Source: Phytoactinopolyspora halophila (GTDB lineage Bacteria > Actinomycetota > Actinomycetes > Jiangellales > Jiangellaceae). From it: a stretch of 64,000 nucleotides of DNA. How positions within the stretch are numbered: position 1 is the stretch's first letter; each line of letters starts with the position of its first letter. Where the stretch lies: contig NZ_QMIG01000005.1 of NCBI RefSeq assembly GCF_003287285.1, positions 1-64,000 on the forward strand, read 5' to 3'. The notes under the pieces were generated by a model. The model was not told where the DNA came from, made no database searches, and saw only the letters and a list, made by a program, of their open reading frames with translations. This document shows positions 16,244 to 25,226 of this stretch, in pieces. Position numbers and translations under genes: made by a program.

Positions 16244-17966
16244 TGGCGATGACGCGGGGAGAGAGCGGGGTCCAGCCACCTGCCGGGGCCGCCGGCGGTC
16301 TGGTGTGCCGGGGACTGACCAAATCGTTCCCGGGGATACGTGCCCTGGACGGTGTCGATGTCGACGTTCCCTACGGGAGTGTCGAGGTGATCCTCGGGGA
16401 GAACGGTGCTGGCAAGTCCACCCTGATGAAGATCCTCTCGGGTGTCCACGGCCCGGACTCCGGGAGCATGACGCTGGACGGCCAGGAGTACCGGCCGGCG
16501 ACGCCCAAGGCAGCCATCGCCGCAGGCGTGGCCATGATCCACCAAGAGATGAACCTGGTGCCGGGCATGTCCGTGGCGGAGAACATCTTCCTGGGGCGCC
16601 AGCCACGACGGCGCGGTGGCGTCGACTATCGCGAGATGACCCGGGCAGCGACCGACATCGTGCGCCGGGTGGGGCTGCGGGTGGACGTGACGCGGCCCGT
16701 GGGCAGCCTGTCGGTGGCCGCGCAGCAGCAGGTGGAGATCGCCAAGGCGCTGTCGCTGGAGGCGCGGATCCTGATCCTTGACGAGCCGACTGCCGCGCTG
16801 GGTGCCGAGGAGTCCGAGCGACTCTTCGAGATCGTCGACGAGCTGCGCGCGGACGGCGTGGGGTTCGCCTACATCACGCACCGCCTGCGGGAAGTGGAAC
16901 GGGTGGGCGATCGTGTCGTCGTCATGCGGGACGGGCGGCGGGTGGCCAGCTGGGACCGCGCGGACGTCGACGTTGACACGCTCGTCGAGGCGATGGTCGA
17001 CCGCACCGTTGACCAGGTGTATCCGGAGCCGCGCGCGCCAGAGTCCGGAGAGCTGCTGCGCGTCGAGGGGCTGGGACGCGCCGGTGCCTTCTCGGGCGTG
17101 TCGTTCACGCTGCACCGTGGCGAAGTGCTGGGCATCGCGGGGCTGGTCGGAGCGGGAAGGACCGAGCTGGCCCGCGCACTGTTCGGTGCCGAACCCGCGG
17201 ACCGGGGCCGCATCGTCGCCGGCGATCGCGAGCTGGAGATCGCCAGCCCGATCGACGCGATCGAGGCGGGGATCGTGCTGGTCCCGGAGGATCGCAAGGC
17301 GTCCGGGCTGGTCCTCGGGATGCCGGTGCAGGACAACGTCGCACTGCCCTCGCTGCGTGATCTCACCGACGGGGGCGTGGTGCGGCGGTCGAGAGTGCGC
17401 GACATGGCCCGGAACCTCGCCCAGCGGTTCGACATCCGTGGCCGGCCCGGCCAGGCGGCCGGCACGCTCTCCGGCGGTAATCACCGGAGGATCGCAAGGC
17501 GTCCGGGCTGGTCCTCGGGATGCCGGTGCAGGACAACGTCGCACTGCCCTCGCTGCGTGATCTCACCGACGGGGGCGTGGTGCGGCGGTCGAGAGTGCGC
17601 GACATGGCCCGGAACCTCGCCCAGCGGTTCGACATCCGTGGCCGGCCCGGCCAGGCGGCCGGCACGCTCTCCGGCGGTAATCAGCAGAAGGCGGTCATCG
17701 CCAAGTGGATTCCGAAGCGGCCGCGCTTGGTGATCTTCGATGAGCCCACGCGGGGGATCGATGTGGGAGCGAAGACGGCGATCTACACGCTCATCGAGGA
17801 GCTCACCAGCGACGGCGTCGGCGTCATCGTCATCTCGTCGGAGCTCTCGGAGGTGCTCGGGCTGGCGCGGCGGGTGCTGGTGCTGTCGCACGGACGCCAG
17901 ACCGGGCTGCTCGAACGGGACGAAGCAACGGAGGAACATGTCATGGCACTGGCGGTGAGCGGCTGA
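16243..17966 (+). pseudogene. rbsA: Ribose ABC importer ATPase, frameshifted by internal duplication
   Basis: This is the two-domain sugar ATPase of the RbsA type. The first nucleotide-binding domain is intact (Walker A G-E-N-G-A-G-K-S-T, Walker B L-I-L-D-E-P-T-A-A-L-G). In the second, 200 bases (17284-17483) are repeated perfectly and in tandem at 17484-17683. Because 200 is not a multiple of three, the frame shifts after codon ~414 and stops at 17733, before the second Walker B. The final part (from about 17520, including L-S-G-G-N-Q-Q-K and I-F-D-E-P-T-R-G-I-D) is intact in another frame. Removing one copy restores a 507-codon gene, the normal RbsA length. Start ATG 16243 overlaps the regulator stop. 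This is either a recent mutation or an assembly error. Confidence 0.9.
17284..17683 (+). repeat. Perfect 200-bp tandem duplication inside rbsA
   Basis: Bases 17284-17483 and 17484-17683 are identical as read. Both begin CCGGAGGATCGCAAGG and end GGCGGTAATCA. No microhomology longer than a base or two is evident at the junction. Confidence 0.95.
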
Positions 17967-18967
17967 TGTCGGCGCTCGTGCGAGATCAGGAGACTCCGGA
18001 TCAAACGGGCCGGAAACCGTCGTGGCGCGCGGTGCTCGACCGGTTCGGGTCGAGCGGGCCACTGCTCGGCTTGTTGCTGCTGGTGGCCATCCTGTCGGTG
18101 CTCTCTCCGGCATTCTTGACCGTGAACAACTTCGTCAACGTCTTCCAGCAGATCTCGGTGCTCGCGATCCTGGCCCTCGGCATGACGGCCGTGATCATCA
18201 CCGCGGGCATCGACCTGTCGGTGGGGTCCGTGCTGGCCCTCGCCGGGGTTACGGCCGGATGGACGTTCGCCGAAGCGGGCATGCCGATGCCGTTCGCGTT
18301 TCTCGCGGGCCTGGGGATCGGCGCGCTGGCCGGGCTGGCGAACGGTCTCATGATCACGCTGGGGAAGCTCCCGCCGTTCATCGCGACCCTGGCGATGCTG
18401 TCCATGGCGCGCGGGCTCGCGCTGGTCATCTCCGACGGCCGGCCGATCTCGGGCTATCCGGACTGGTTCCGCGCCATCACCCGGTTCCAGCTGTTCGGGG
18501 TCGTGCCGCTGTCCGTCCTGCTGGTGGTCATCCTGTTCCTGCTGGGTGCCGCGTACCTGCGGTATCGCCCGTCCGGGAGGGCGCTGTATGCGATCGGCGG
18601 CAACGAGGAAGTAGCGCGCCTGTCCGGCCTCAACGTCAGACGCGAGAAGATCAAGGTGTACACGGTTGCCGGCGCGCTGGCCGGGCTCGGCGGGCTCATC
18701 CTGATGGCGCGGCTCAATTCGGCCCAGCCCACCGCCGGTACGGGAATGGAGCTGGACGTGATCGCCGCCGTCGTGATCGGCGGGGCGAGCCTGGCCGGTG
18801 GGCGCGGGAGCGTGTCCGGGACGCTCGTCGGCGCGCTCATCATCGGGGTCTTGCGCAACGGCCTCAACCTGCTGGACGTCTCGTCGTTCTGGCAGCAGGT
18901 GGTCATCGGCGCGGTCATCGCGATCGCGGTGATGACCGACACCCTGCGCCGCAGATCGAAGCATTGA
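17966..18967 (+). CDS. rbsC: Ribose ABC importer permease
   Basis: The 333-residue polytopic membrane protein shows the RbsC/BPD_transp_2 pattern, including G-M-T-A-V-I-I-T-A-G-I-D-L-S-V-G-S-V and the late G-G-A-S-L-A-G-G-R-G-S-V-S-G-T segment. It forms the translocation pore with RbsA. Its ATG overlaps the rbsA stop (TGATG), so its translation would normally depend on ribosomes finishing rbsA; the rbsA frameshift could therefore also lower its expression. Confidence 0.94.
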   Translation: MSALVRDQETPDQTGRKPSWRAVLDRFGSSGPLLGLLLLVAILSVLSPAFLTVNNFVNVFQQISVLAILALGMTAVIITAGIDLSVGSVLALAGVTAGWTFAEAGMPMPFAFLAGLGIGALAGLANGLMITLGKLPPFIATLAMLSMARGLALVISDGRPISGYPDWFRAITRFQLFGVVPLSVLLVVILFLLGAAYLRYRPSGRALYAIGGNEEVARLSGLNVRREKIKVYTVAGALAGLGGLILMARLNSAQPTAGTGMELDVIAAVVIGGASLAGGRGSVSGTLVGALIIGVLRNGLNLLDVSSFWQQVVIGAVIAIAVMTDTLRRRSKH

Positions 18968-18996
18968 CACCACACGAGAACAAGGGAGTGCAGACC

Positions 18997-19929
18997 ATGA
19001 GACGACTGCTGATCGCGGTCGCCGCGGGTACGGCCGTGGCGCTCACCGCATGCGGAAACGGCGACGAAGGGGGTGGCTCCGATGCCGATGTGACCGTCGG
19101 GCTGTCCATCTCCACGCTCGAAAACCCCTTCTTCGTCACCCTTCGTGACGGCGCCGAGGAGGCAGCGGACGAGGCGGGTGTCGAGCTGCGGGTGTCCGAC
19201 GCGCGCGACGACGCGCAATCGCAGGCCGATGACGTGCAAGACTTCGTCACCCGCGACGTTGACGTTCTGGTGATCAACCCGGTGGACTCCGCCGCGATCG
19301 TGCCGTCCATCGAGGCGGCGAACGATGCGGATATCCCGGTCGTCACCGTCGATCGTGGATCCGAGGGAGGAGAGGTCGCCTCCCACATCGCCAGTGACAA
19401 CGTTCAAGGTGGCCGCCTGGCGGGCGAATTCCTCTTCGAGGAGATCGGTGGATCCGGTGAGGTCGCACAGCTCGAAGGGATCGCCGGGACGTCGGCGGCG
19501 CGGGACCGTGGAGCGGGCTTCGAGGAAGCCCTTGACGCGGCGTCCGGAATCGAGCTGGTGAGCAGCCAGGCGGCAGACTTCAGCCGGGACGAGGGACTGA
19601 CCGTCGCGGAGAACGTCTTGCAGGCCAATGCCGATCTCGGCGGCGTGTTCGCCCAGAACGACGAGATGGCGCTGGGCGCTGTCGAGGCGGCACGCTCGGC
19701 AGGGGTGCTCGACGAGCTGGTGATCGTCGGGTTCGACGCCACCGACGACGCGCTCGCGGCGATCGAGGACGGCGAGATGGATGCCACCATCGCCCAGCAG
19801 CCCGACGAGATGGGCCGGCTGGGGATCGAGACCGCCGTGTCCATCGCGGGCGGCGACGACGTCGAGGCCGAGCAGCCGGTCGAGGTCCAGCTGGTGACGG
19901 CGGACAATGTCGGCGAATTCGCCGAGTAG
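18997..19929 (+). CDS. rbsB: Ribose-binding lipoprotein
   Basis: The 310-residue protein has a lipoprotein signal with lipobox L-T-A-C (Cys19). It then shows the type I sugar-binding fold (V-G-L-S-I-S-T-L-E-N-P-F-F, D-V-L-V-I-N-P-V-D-S-A-A-I, F-A-Q-N-D-E-M-A-L-G-A). The ATG at 18997 has GGGAG upstream; 29 bases separate it from rbsC. It delivers the sugar to RbsC/RbsA. The mature protein is notably acidic. Confidence 0.94.
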   Translation: MRRLLIAVAAGTAVALTACGNGDEGGGSDADVTVGLSISTLENPFFVTLRDGAEEAADEAGVELRVSDARDDAQSQADDVQDFVTRDVDVLVINPVDSAAIVPSIEAANDADIPVVTVDRGSEGGEVASHIASDNVQGGRLAGEFLFEEIGGSGEVAQLEGIAGTSAARDRGAGFEEALDAASGIELVSSQAADFSRDEGLTVAENVLQANADLGGVFAQNDEMALGAVEAARSAGVLDELVIVGFDATDDALAAIEDGEMDATIAQQPDEMGRLGIETAVSIAGGDDVEAEQPVEVQLVTADNVGEFAE

Positions 19930-19945
19930 CGCGGTGCAATCGGGG

Positions 19946-20854
19946 ATGGGGCAACGGACGGCGGTGGCCGTTGCCGGCAGCCTGAACCTGGACGTGGTGA
20001 TGCCGGTACCGCACCACCCCCGCCCGGGCGAGACCGTCCTGGGCGGGGACCACACCCGCCACCCTGGCGGGAAGGGAGCCAACCAGGCGGTCGCGGCGGC
20101 CCGGCTGGGCCAGCACGTCACGATGCTGGGCCGGGTGGGCGATGACGACGCGGGCTCGTTCCTGACGGGAATGCTGGACAGTGCCGGTGTGGACACGTCC
20201 GCGGTGACGGTGACGCCGCAGACCCCCACCGGCATGGCGTACATCGCGGTCGACGAGGCCGGGGAGAACACGATCATCGTGAGCCCGGGCGCCAACGGGA
20301 TGTTCTCGGCCGGCGACGTGGCGTCGTCGGCCGCCGTTCTGGCAGACGCGGACGTGACCCTGCTGCAGCTTGAGGTGCCCCTGGATACTGTCGAGGCAGC
20401 GGCGCGCGCCGCGGGCGGGACCGTCGTGCTGAACCCGGCGCCGGCTCGGGAGCTGAGGCCGGCCCTGCTCGATGCTGTGGACGTGCTCGTGCTCAACGAG
20501 ACGGAACTGGAGGTCCTCGCCGGGCAGCAGTTACCGAGCGGCAACCTCGACGGGATCGTCGATCTGTCCCGGCGCATCAACGGTCCGGACGCGATCGTGG
20601 TGACGCTGGGTGCACGGGGAGCGCTCCTGGTCGATTCGGAGGGCGTGTCGTACGTGCCCGCAGTGGAGGTCGACGTGGTGGATACGACGGCGGCGGGTGA
20701 TGCCTTCTGTGGTGCGTTGGCCGACGCCCTCGTTCGCCGTGAAGGTCTCGGGGCGGCGGTGCGCTGGGCGACGCGTGCCGCGGCCGTGACGGTGACCCGG
20801 GATGGAGCCCAGCCGGCACTGCCCAGCCGCGACGACGTGGAGAACGTGCGCTGA
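19946..20854 (+). CDS. rbsK: Ribokinase
   Basis: The 302-residue PfkB-family kinase has the N-terminal signature (G-G-K-G-A-N-Q-A-V-A-A-A-R-L-G) and the C-terminal catalytic motif D-T-T-A-A-G-D-A-F, with catalytic Asp in A-A-G-D. It phosphorylates D-ribose to ribose 5-phosphate. The ATG at 19946 avoids overlapping rbsB; one at 19907 is possible. It sits between rbsB and rbsD as in many rbs operons. Confidence 0.93.
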   Translation: MGQRTAVAVAGSLNLDVVMPVPHHPRPGETVLGGDHTRHPGGKGANQAVAAARLGQHVTMLGRVGDDDAGSFLTGMLDSAGVDTSAVTVTPQTPTGMAYIAVDEAGENTIIVSPGANGMFSAGDVASSAAVLADADVTLLQLEVPLDTVEAAARAAGGTVVLNPAPARELRPALLDAVDVLVLNETELEVLAGQQLPSGNLDGIVDLSRRINGPDAIVVTLGARGALLVDSEGVSYVPAVEVDVVDTTAAGDAFCGALADALVRREGLGAAVRWATRAAAVTVTRDGAQPALPSRDDVENVR

Positions 20855-20856
20855 GT

Positions 20857-21264
20857 ATGAAAGACCATGGAATCCTGCATCCGAGGCTGTCTGCCGTGGT
20901 CACGGCGATGGGCCATGGCGACACGCTGTGTGTGGCCGACGCGGGCTTACCCGTCCCGCCCGGCGTCGAGCGCATCGATCTGGCCTTCGCTGCCGGGCAG
21001 CCGCGATTCATCGACGTCGTCGAGGCCGTGCTCGCCGAGCTGAGGGTCGAGGCCTACACGATCGCTGACGAATCTCTCGACCACAGCCGTCACCTGGTCG
21101 ATCACGTGCGGCAACGGCTGCACGGGGCCGAGGAGCTGCGGGTGAGCCATGACGTGTTGAAGGAGCAGACGCGGGCGGTTCGCGCCGTCGTACGCACCGG
21201 GGAGTTCACGCCGTTCGCGAATGTCGTGCTGCGCAGCGGGGTTGCCTTTCCGGTGTCCCAGTAG
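20857..21264 (+). CDS. rbsD: D-ribose pyranase
   Basis: The 135-residue protein matches RbsD: G-I-L-H-P-R-L (with the catalytic-type His) near the N terminus, G-H-G-D-T-L-C-V-A-D-A-G-L-P, and T-G-E-F-T-P-F-A-N-V-V-L at the C terminus. It interconverts beta-pyranose and furanose forms of ribose so that ribokinase can use the sugar. It starts two bases after the rbsK stop and is the last gene of the operon. Confidence 0.95.
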   Translation: MKDHGILHPRLSAVVTAMGHGDTLCVADAGLPVPPGVERIDLAFAAGQPRFIDVVEAVLAELRVEAYTIADESLDHSRHLVDHVRQRLHGAEELRVSHDVLKEQTRAVRAVVRTGEFTPFANVVLRSGVAFPVSQ

Positions 21265-21275
21265 CGGGAGCGGGA

Positions 21276-21295
21276 GGCGTCCGGTCATGGACGCC
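21276..21295 (+). terminator. Hairpin after rbsD
   Basis: GGCGTCC and GGACGCC are perfectly complementary around a 6-base loop, beginning 11 bases after the rbsD stop. There is no T-run, as is usual in high-GC actinomycetes. Confidence 0.6.
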
Positions 21296-21320
21296 CGGTC
21301 GAGAGGGCTGGTGGTGGCGC

Positions 21321-21438
21321 CGGTCGTGTGGGCCAGCCGAGGGCCGAGCCAGCAGGTTTGGGCTCGTCGGCAAGAACCGACATTGTCCAGGTCATGGCCG
21401 TGATGATGTCGGTTCCTTGGCTGACACGGTGGGCGCTG
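21321..21438 (+). repeat. ~118-bp direct repeat, copy A
   Basis: It begins CGGTCGTGTGGGCC and ends ACGGTGGGCGCTG, and is nearly identical to 21705-21823. It contains an internal hairpin (AACCGACAT ... ATGTCGGTT). Confidence 0.9.
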
Positions 21439-21586
21439 CCCCGAGGTTCCGCTGCCCGGTGATCGATGCGGAGTTTCGGCTGGGCTGCGGGGAAAAACGG
21501 TCGTGATAGTGGCCCATTCTCTACGCACGACGGGCGGAAACTCCACATCGATCACTCACGGGTCCGGCTCACCAGTCGTGAAGATC

Positions 21587-21667
21587 GTCGTGGTGGCACA
21601 ACCGGTGGGAACCGTCGTGGTGGAACAACCGGTGGGAACTGTCGCGATGGCACAGCCGGTGGGTGTG
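21587..21667 (+). repeat. Three tandem 27-bp repeats
   Basis: Units start at 21587, 21614 and 21641 with the core GGCACAACCGGTGGGAAC. The first two differ at two positions; the third is more diverged. The period is nine codons and the frames stay open across it, but no start, ribosome site or homology supports a gene. Confidence 0.85.
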
Positions 21668-21704
21668 GTGGATGCCGGCCGCAGGCCGAGCCAGCAGGGT
21701 GGCC

Positions 21705-21823
21705 CGGTCGTGTGGGCCGGCCCGGGGGCCGAGCCAGCAGGTTTGGGCTCGTCGGCAAGAACCGACATTGTGGAGGTCATGGCCGTGATGATGTCGGTTC
21801 CTTGCCTGACACGGTGGGCGCTG
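21705..21823 (+). repeat. ~118-bp direct repeat, copy B
   Basis: This is the second copy of the 21321-21438 sequence, with a few substitutions and a one-base length difference. It carries the same AACCGACAT/ATGTCGGTT hairpin. The copies are separated by 266 bases. Confidence 0.9.
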
Positions 21824-21917
21824 TCGTGCTGCGCATCAACGATCACCGACATGGACTTGTGCAGGATCGTCAACGATCAGATGGCTTCATCGTGTGGGCT
21901 TCGTCGTGTGGGGCGGG

Positions 21918-23222
21918 CTAGGGTGTGATCGCGAGGACGGCGGCGTCGGGCGTCTCCAGCCAGTGCGGCCCGGACGTGGCGGGAAAGCGGGCCAGATCGT
22001 CGTGGACCGGGCGGCGGCGTCCCAGCGTGTCGGTGAGGAGCGTGCCCTTGGCATCGACGGCGACCAGCTCGCCGTCCACCCGCAGGAGAGCGGGACCGTC
22101 CCGGCCGGCGGCCACGGCGGTCCGCCCCGCGCGCAACGCGGCCAGGACGGCGTCGGAACCGATGTCCGATGCGGATCCCGGCGCGGCGGTCCGGTCCCCG
22201 TCTCGGGCGACGCCCTCTCCGGTGCGGCCCTCTCCGGCGCGGGCGGTGAGCCGGTCGGCCACATCGTCGTCGACGGCAACCCAGGTGACGGGCACGCCGA
22301 TGGGCCGGCCCTGCTCGGGTGCGTGAAAGTCGCTGCCGCCGACGGGGATCGTGTCCCAGCCCCACGCGTTCCACCAGGACAGCGGGCCGGTCCAGCGGGT
22401 GTCCAGCCAGCTCCAGTGCCAGATTTCGGCCAGCGGCGGACGCTGGGCCAGCGGGTGGTGCCACGCGCAGTCGGCGGCCAGCGGATGGTTGATGGACAGC
22501 AGGCCACCGGTCTCGGCGACCTGCGACACCCAGGTGTCCGGAGGCTGGCGGAAATCGATCCAGGGGATCGCCCCGAAGGCGTTCGCGTGGCCGCGGTCGG
22601 TGGTCACCTCCTGGCCGGGAACGAGCGTGATGCCGTAGGCGTCGCCGATCTGGCCGAGCCCGTCGTGGTGGCTCACGGTGTTGTGGTCGGTGACCGCGAG
22701 CACGTCGAGCCCGGCCTGCACGGCCAGCGCGGCGAGTCCGGCGCGGCCGAGAGCACCGTCAGAATGCACGGTGTGCGCGTGGAAATCGCAGGCCAGCCAG
22801 GTGCGCCCGGAGTCGGCAGGCAGCCGCCGGCGCGGCGGGCGCTCGGGCAGCGGGGGAGCGGGTGGTTCAGCCTCGGGAGGGCCGGATGCGGGCACGTCAA
22901 TCTCGACCGTGACGTCGAGGCCGGCAGCGGGAATGCGGTGCAGGCCCAGCACGACGGACCAGGTACCCGGCTCCAGCTCACCCGGCAGGTAACCGGGGGT
23001 CGCGGCCTCCGGGGTGATCACGTAGCGCTCGCGGTTACCGCCCGACCATCCGCGAAAGCCGTCCGCTCCGGCGCAGCCGAGATCGATCACGCCGCTGCCG
23101 CGATCGTAGGACAGGCGCACTTCCAGCGTCGACGTTCCGGGGCCGATCTCGAAGGGGATGGTCAGGTACGGCGTCTCTGCCCGGTCGTCGGGTGTCAGGG
23201 TTCGCTCGATCCGTGTGGTCAT
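21918..23222 (-). CDS. PHP-domain metallohydrolase (CehA/McbA-like)
   Basis: The 434-residue protein has an N-terminal ~110-residue beta-rich domain, a proline-rich linker, and a PHP phosphoesterase-type domain from ~residue 143. The metal-ligand motifs are D-F-H-A-H-T, V-T-D-H-N-T, P-G-Q-E-V-T, I-N-H-P and G-S-D-F-H-A-P. It has no signal peptide. It is the last gene of an ABC-importer operon, so it probably hydrolyses the imported compound, possibly a phosphodiester or phosphorylated sugar/polyol. The start at 23222 has AGGGAACGGACGAG upstream. Confidence 0.83.
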   Translation of the reverse strand: MTTRIERTLTPDDRAETPYLTIPFEIGPGTSTLEVRLSYDRGSGVIDLGCAGADGFRGWSGGNRERYVITPEAATPGYLPGELEPGTWSVVLGLHRIPAAGLDVTVEIDVPASGPPEAEPPAPPLPERPPRRRLPADSGRTWLACDFHAHTVHSDGALGRAGLAALAVQAGLDVLAVTDHNTVSHHDGLGQIGDAYGITLVPGQEVTTDRGHANAFGAIPWIDFRQPPDTWVSQVAETGGLLSINHPLAADCAWHHPLAQRPPLAEIWHWSWLDTRWTGPLSWWNAWGWDTIPVGGSDFHAPEQGRPIGVPVTWVAVDDDVADRLTARAGEGRTGEGVARDGDRTAAPGSASDIGSDAVLAALRAGRTAVAAGRDGPALLRVDGELVAVDAKGTLLTDTLGRRRPVHDDLARFPATSGPHWLETPDAAVLAITP

Positions 23223-23262
23223 GTCTCGTCCGTTCCCTGGGATCGCCGTGCGGGCGTCGAGA

Positions 23263-24357
23263 TCACGGGGATGTGGGAGTGTCGTCGAGGATGAGTTCGC
23301 CGCTGGCGCCGTCGAACAGCAAGGTCCGATCGATGCGCGGGACGACCCACCCGCGTGCTCCCATCTCGGGCTCGTCGTCCTCGTCGACAACCAGCTGAAT
23401 GAGTGTCCCCCCGGCATCCACCGTGACGAGCGCCGCCGCGCCGAGATTCTCGACGATGGTGGCGCTGCCCTCGATCGAATCCTCGACGGGCTCGGTGGAC
23501 CACCGCAGGTATTCCGGGCGCGCACCCCAGATCACCTCGTCACCGTCGCTGACCCGGCTGCGCGCGGACGGAGGTATCGGGACCGACGAGCCGGCGACCT
23601 TGACGTGCTCGCCGGACACCGTCGCGGTATGCAAGTTCATCGGTGTGGAGCCGACGAACGACGCGACGAACGTGTTGGCGGGCCGGGCAAAGACCTCGCG
23701 CGGGCTGCCGATCTGCTGGATACGTCCCTCCTTCATGATCGCGATCCGGTCGGCGAGCGCCAGCGCCTCGGCCTGGTCGTGGGTGACGAACACGGTGGTC
23801 ACGCCGAGATCGCGCTGCAGCCGCTTGAGGAATGTCCGGGCTTCCAGCCGCAACCGAGCGTCCAGGTTGGACAGCGGCTCGTCGAAGAGGAATACCGTCG
23901 GGTTGCTGGCCACGGCGCGGGCCAGCGCGACCCGCTGCTGCTGGCCACCGGAGAGCTGCCCGGGCCGGCGGTCGATGAGCCCGTGCAGCGCCAGCCCATC
24001 GGCCGTCTCGGCAGCCGTCGCGTGCCGTGAGCTCTTCGGTACCCGCTGGATCTTCAGCGGGTACGAGATGTTGTCCGCGACGGACATGTGCGGGAAGAGC
24101 GCGTAGTCCTGGAATACCATGGCGACGTCGCGCTTTCCCGGAGGCAGCTCGGTGACGTCGCGGTCACCGATGGTCAGGCGTCCCTTGGTAGCGGCCTCGA
24201 GGCCGGCGATGGTGCGCAGCAGGGTGGTCTTGCCACAGCCGGACGGTCCGAGCAGGGCGAAGAACTCGCCGTCGGCGATGGTCAGATCGAGCCCGTCGAC
24301 GGCGCGCACTCCGCCGGGAAACTCCTTGACCAGCTGGTGCGTGGTGATCTCCGCCAT
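23263..24357 (-). CDS. Carbohydrate ABC importer ATPase (UgpC/MalK type)
   Basis: The 364-residue ATPase has Walker A G-P-S-G-C-G-K-T-T, Q-loop V-F-Q-D-Y-A-L-F-P-H-M, signature L-S-G-G-Q-Q-Q-R and Walker B F-L-F-D-E-P-L-S-N-L-D. A C-terminal TOBE-like regulatory domain follows, as in MalK/UgpC. Having a dedicated ATPase in the operon is notable, because many actinomycete sugar importers share one MsiK. The start overlaps the upstream permease stop by ATGA. Confidence 0.94.
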   Translation of the reverse strand: MAEITTHQLVKEFPGGVRAVDGLDLTIADGEFFALLGPSGCGKTTLLRTIAGLEAATKGRLTIGDRDVTELPPGKRDVAMVFQDYALFPHMSVADNISYPLKIQRVPKSSRHATAAETADGLALHGLIDRRPGQLSGGQQQRVALARAVASNPTVFLFDEPLSNLDARLRLEARTFLKRLQRDLGVTTVFVTHDQAEALALADRIAIMKEGRIQQIGSPREVFARPANTFVASFVGSTPMNLHTATVSGEHVKVAGSSVPIPPSARSRVSDGDEVIWGARPEYLRWSTEPVEDSIEGSATIVENLGAAALVTVDAGGTLIQLVVDEDDEPEMGARGWVVPRIDRTLLFDGASGELILDDTPTSP

Positions 24358-25226
24358 CAGCTCTTGATACCTCCGTAAAAGCGGAACCCGTAGCGCCGGC
24401 TGACGAAGAGGTACAGCAGCACCACCGGGATGGAGAACAGCAGGGAGAACGCTGAGATCAGCGCGAGGTTGGGCTGGCCGCCCTCGGTGTAGAACGTGAA
24501 CATCACCACGGCCCCCGGGAACTGCTCGGGTGAGCGCAGCAGGATGAAGGGGATGAGGAAGTTCCCCCAGACCTGCACGACACCCCAGACGGCGATGGTG
24601 GCCAGCCCGGGCCGGGCGATCGGGACGACCACGTGCCGCAGGATCTGCAGCGGCGACGCCCCGTACACCCGAGCGGACTCCTCGTAGGACTTCGGGGTGT
24701 TGTCCATGAAGTCCTTCAAGATGAAGATCGCTGCTGGCAGCAGGCCGCCAGCCATCACCAGGACGACCGCGAGGTAGGTGTCGATCAGCTGGAGCTCGGT
24801 GATCAAGACGAAGATCGGCACCATCGCGGCCGTGCCCGTGACGATGGACGACAGCAGCAGCAGCGAGTACAGCAAGATGTCGCGGCCGGGCACCCGTACC
24901 CGGGACAGCGCGTAGGCGGCGAGCGCGGCCAGAACCAGGACGATTGCCATGGTGCCCACCGCGATGATCACCGAGTTCCACATCGAGCGCAGCGCGTACG
25001 GGTTGTCGATGAGCACCTGGAAGTTCTGGAGGGTGAACTCCGGAACGGACAGGCGTAGCGCCGGTGCCTGGTCGAAAGGCGCGGTGACCAGCCACAGCAC
25101 GGGCAGCGCGAAGAATACGATGACGAACCCGATGAACACGTATCGCCCGATCTTGGCGAGCGTCGTGCGCACGATGCCGACCGCATCGCGGTGCTTCATG
25201 GGTGTGGTCTCGTGGGTGGTCGTCAT
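24357..25226 (-). CDS. ABC importer permease (MalG/UgpE type)
   Basis: The 289-residue protein has six transmembrane helices and the EAA-type loop (Y-E-E-S-A-R-V-Y-G-A-S-P-L-Q-I) that docks to the ATPase. It pairs with the permease encoded just upstream; the genes overlap by ATGA at both ends. Confidence 0.92.
   Translation of the reverse strand: MTTTHETTPMKHRDAVGIVRTTLAKIGRYVFIGFVIVFFALPVLWLVTAPFDQAPALRLSVPEFTLQNFQVLIDNPYALRSMWNSVIIAVGTMAIVLVLAALAAYALSRVRVPGRDILLYSLLLLSSIVTGTAAMVPIFVLITELQLIDTYLAVVLVMAGGLLPAAIFILKDFMDNTPKSYEESARVYGASPLQILRHVVVPIARPGLATIAVWGVVQVWGNFLIPFILLRSPEQFPGAVVMFTFYTEGGQPNLALISAFSLLFSIPVVLLYLFVSRRYGFRFYGGIKS

Larger units (their letters stand above)
21265..21917. other. 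Repeat-rich intergenic region of 653 bases
   Basis: Between rbsD and the converging PHP gene there is no credible gene. The region holds the rbsD terminator, two ~118-bp direct repeats with internal hairpins, and three 27-bp tandem units. Several frames are open by virtue of GC content only. It may be a decayed insertion or a nest of small non-coding repeats. Confidence 0.75.

Noticed and set aside
21587-21667. Possible CRISPR array
   Set aside because: The 27-bp units are directly adjacent, without unique spacers, and there are no cas genes.
21503-21928. Open frames across the 27-bp repeats (nine-residue V-V-V-A-Q-P-V-G-T-like units)
   Set aside because: Open in several frames at once, no start signal, and it runs into the converging PHP gene.
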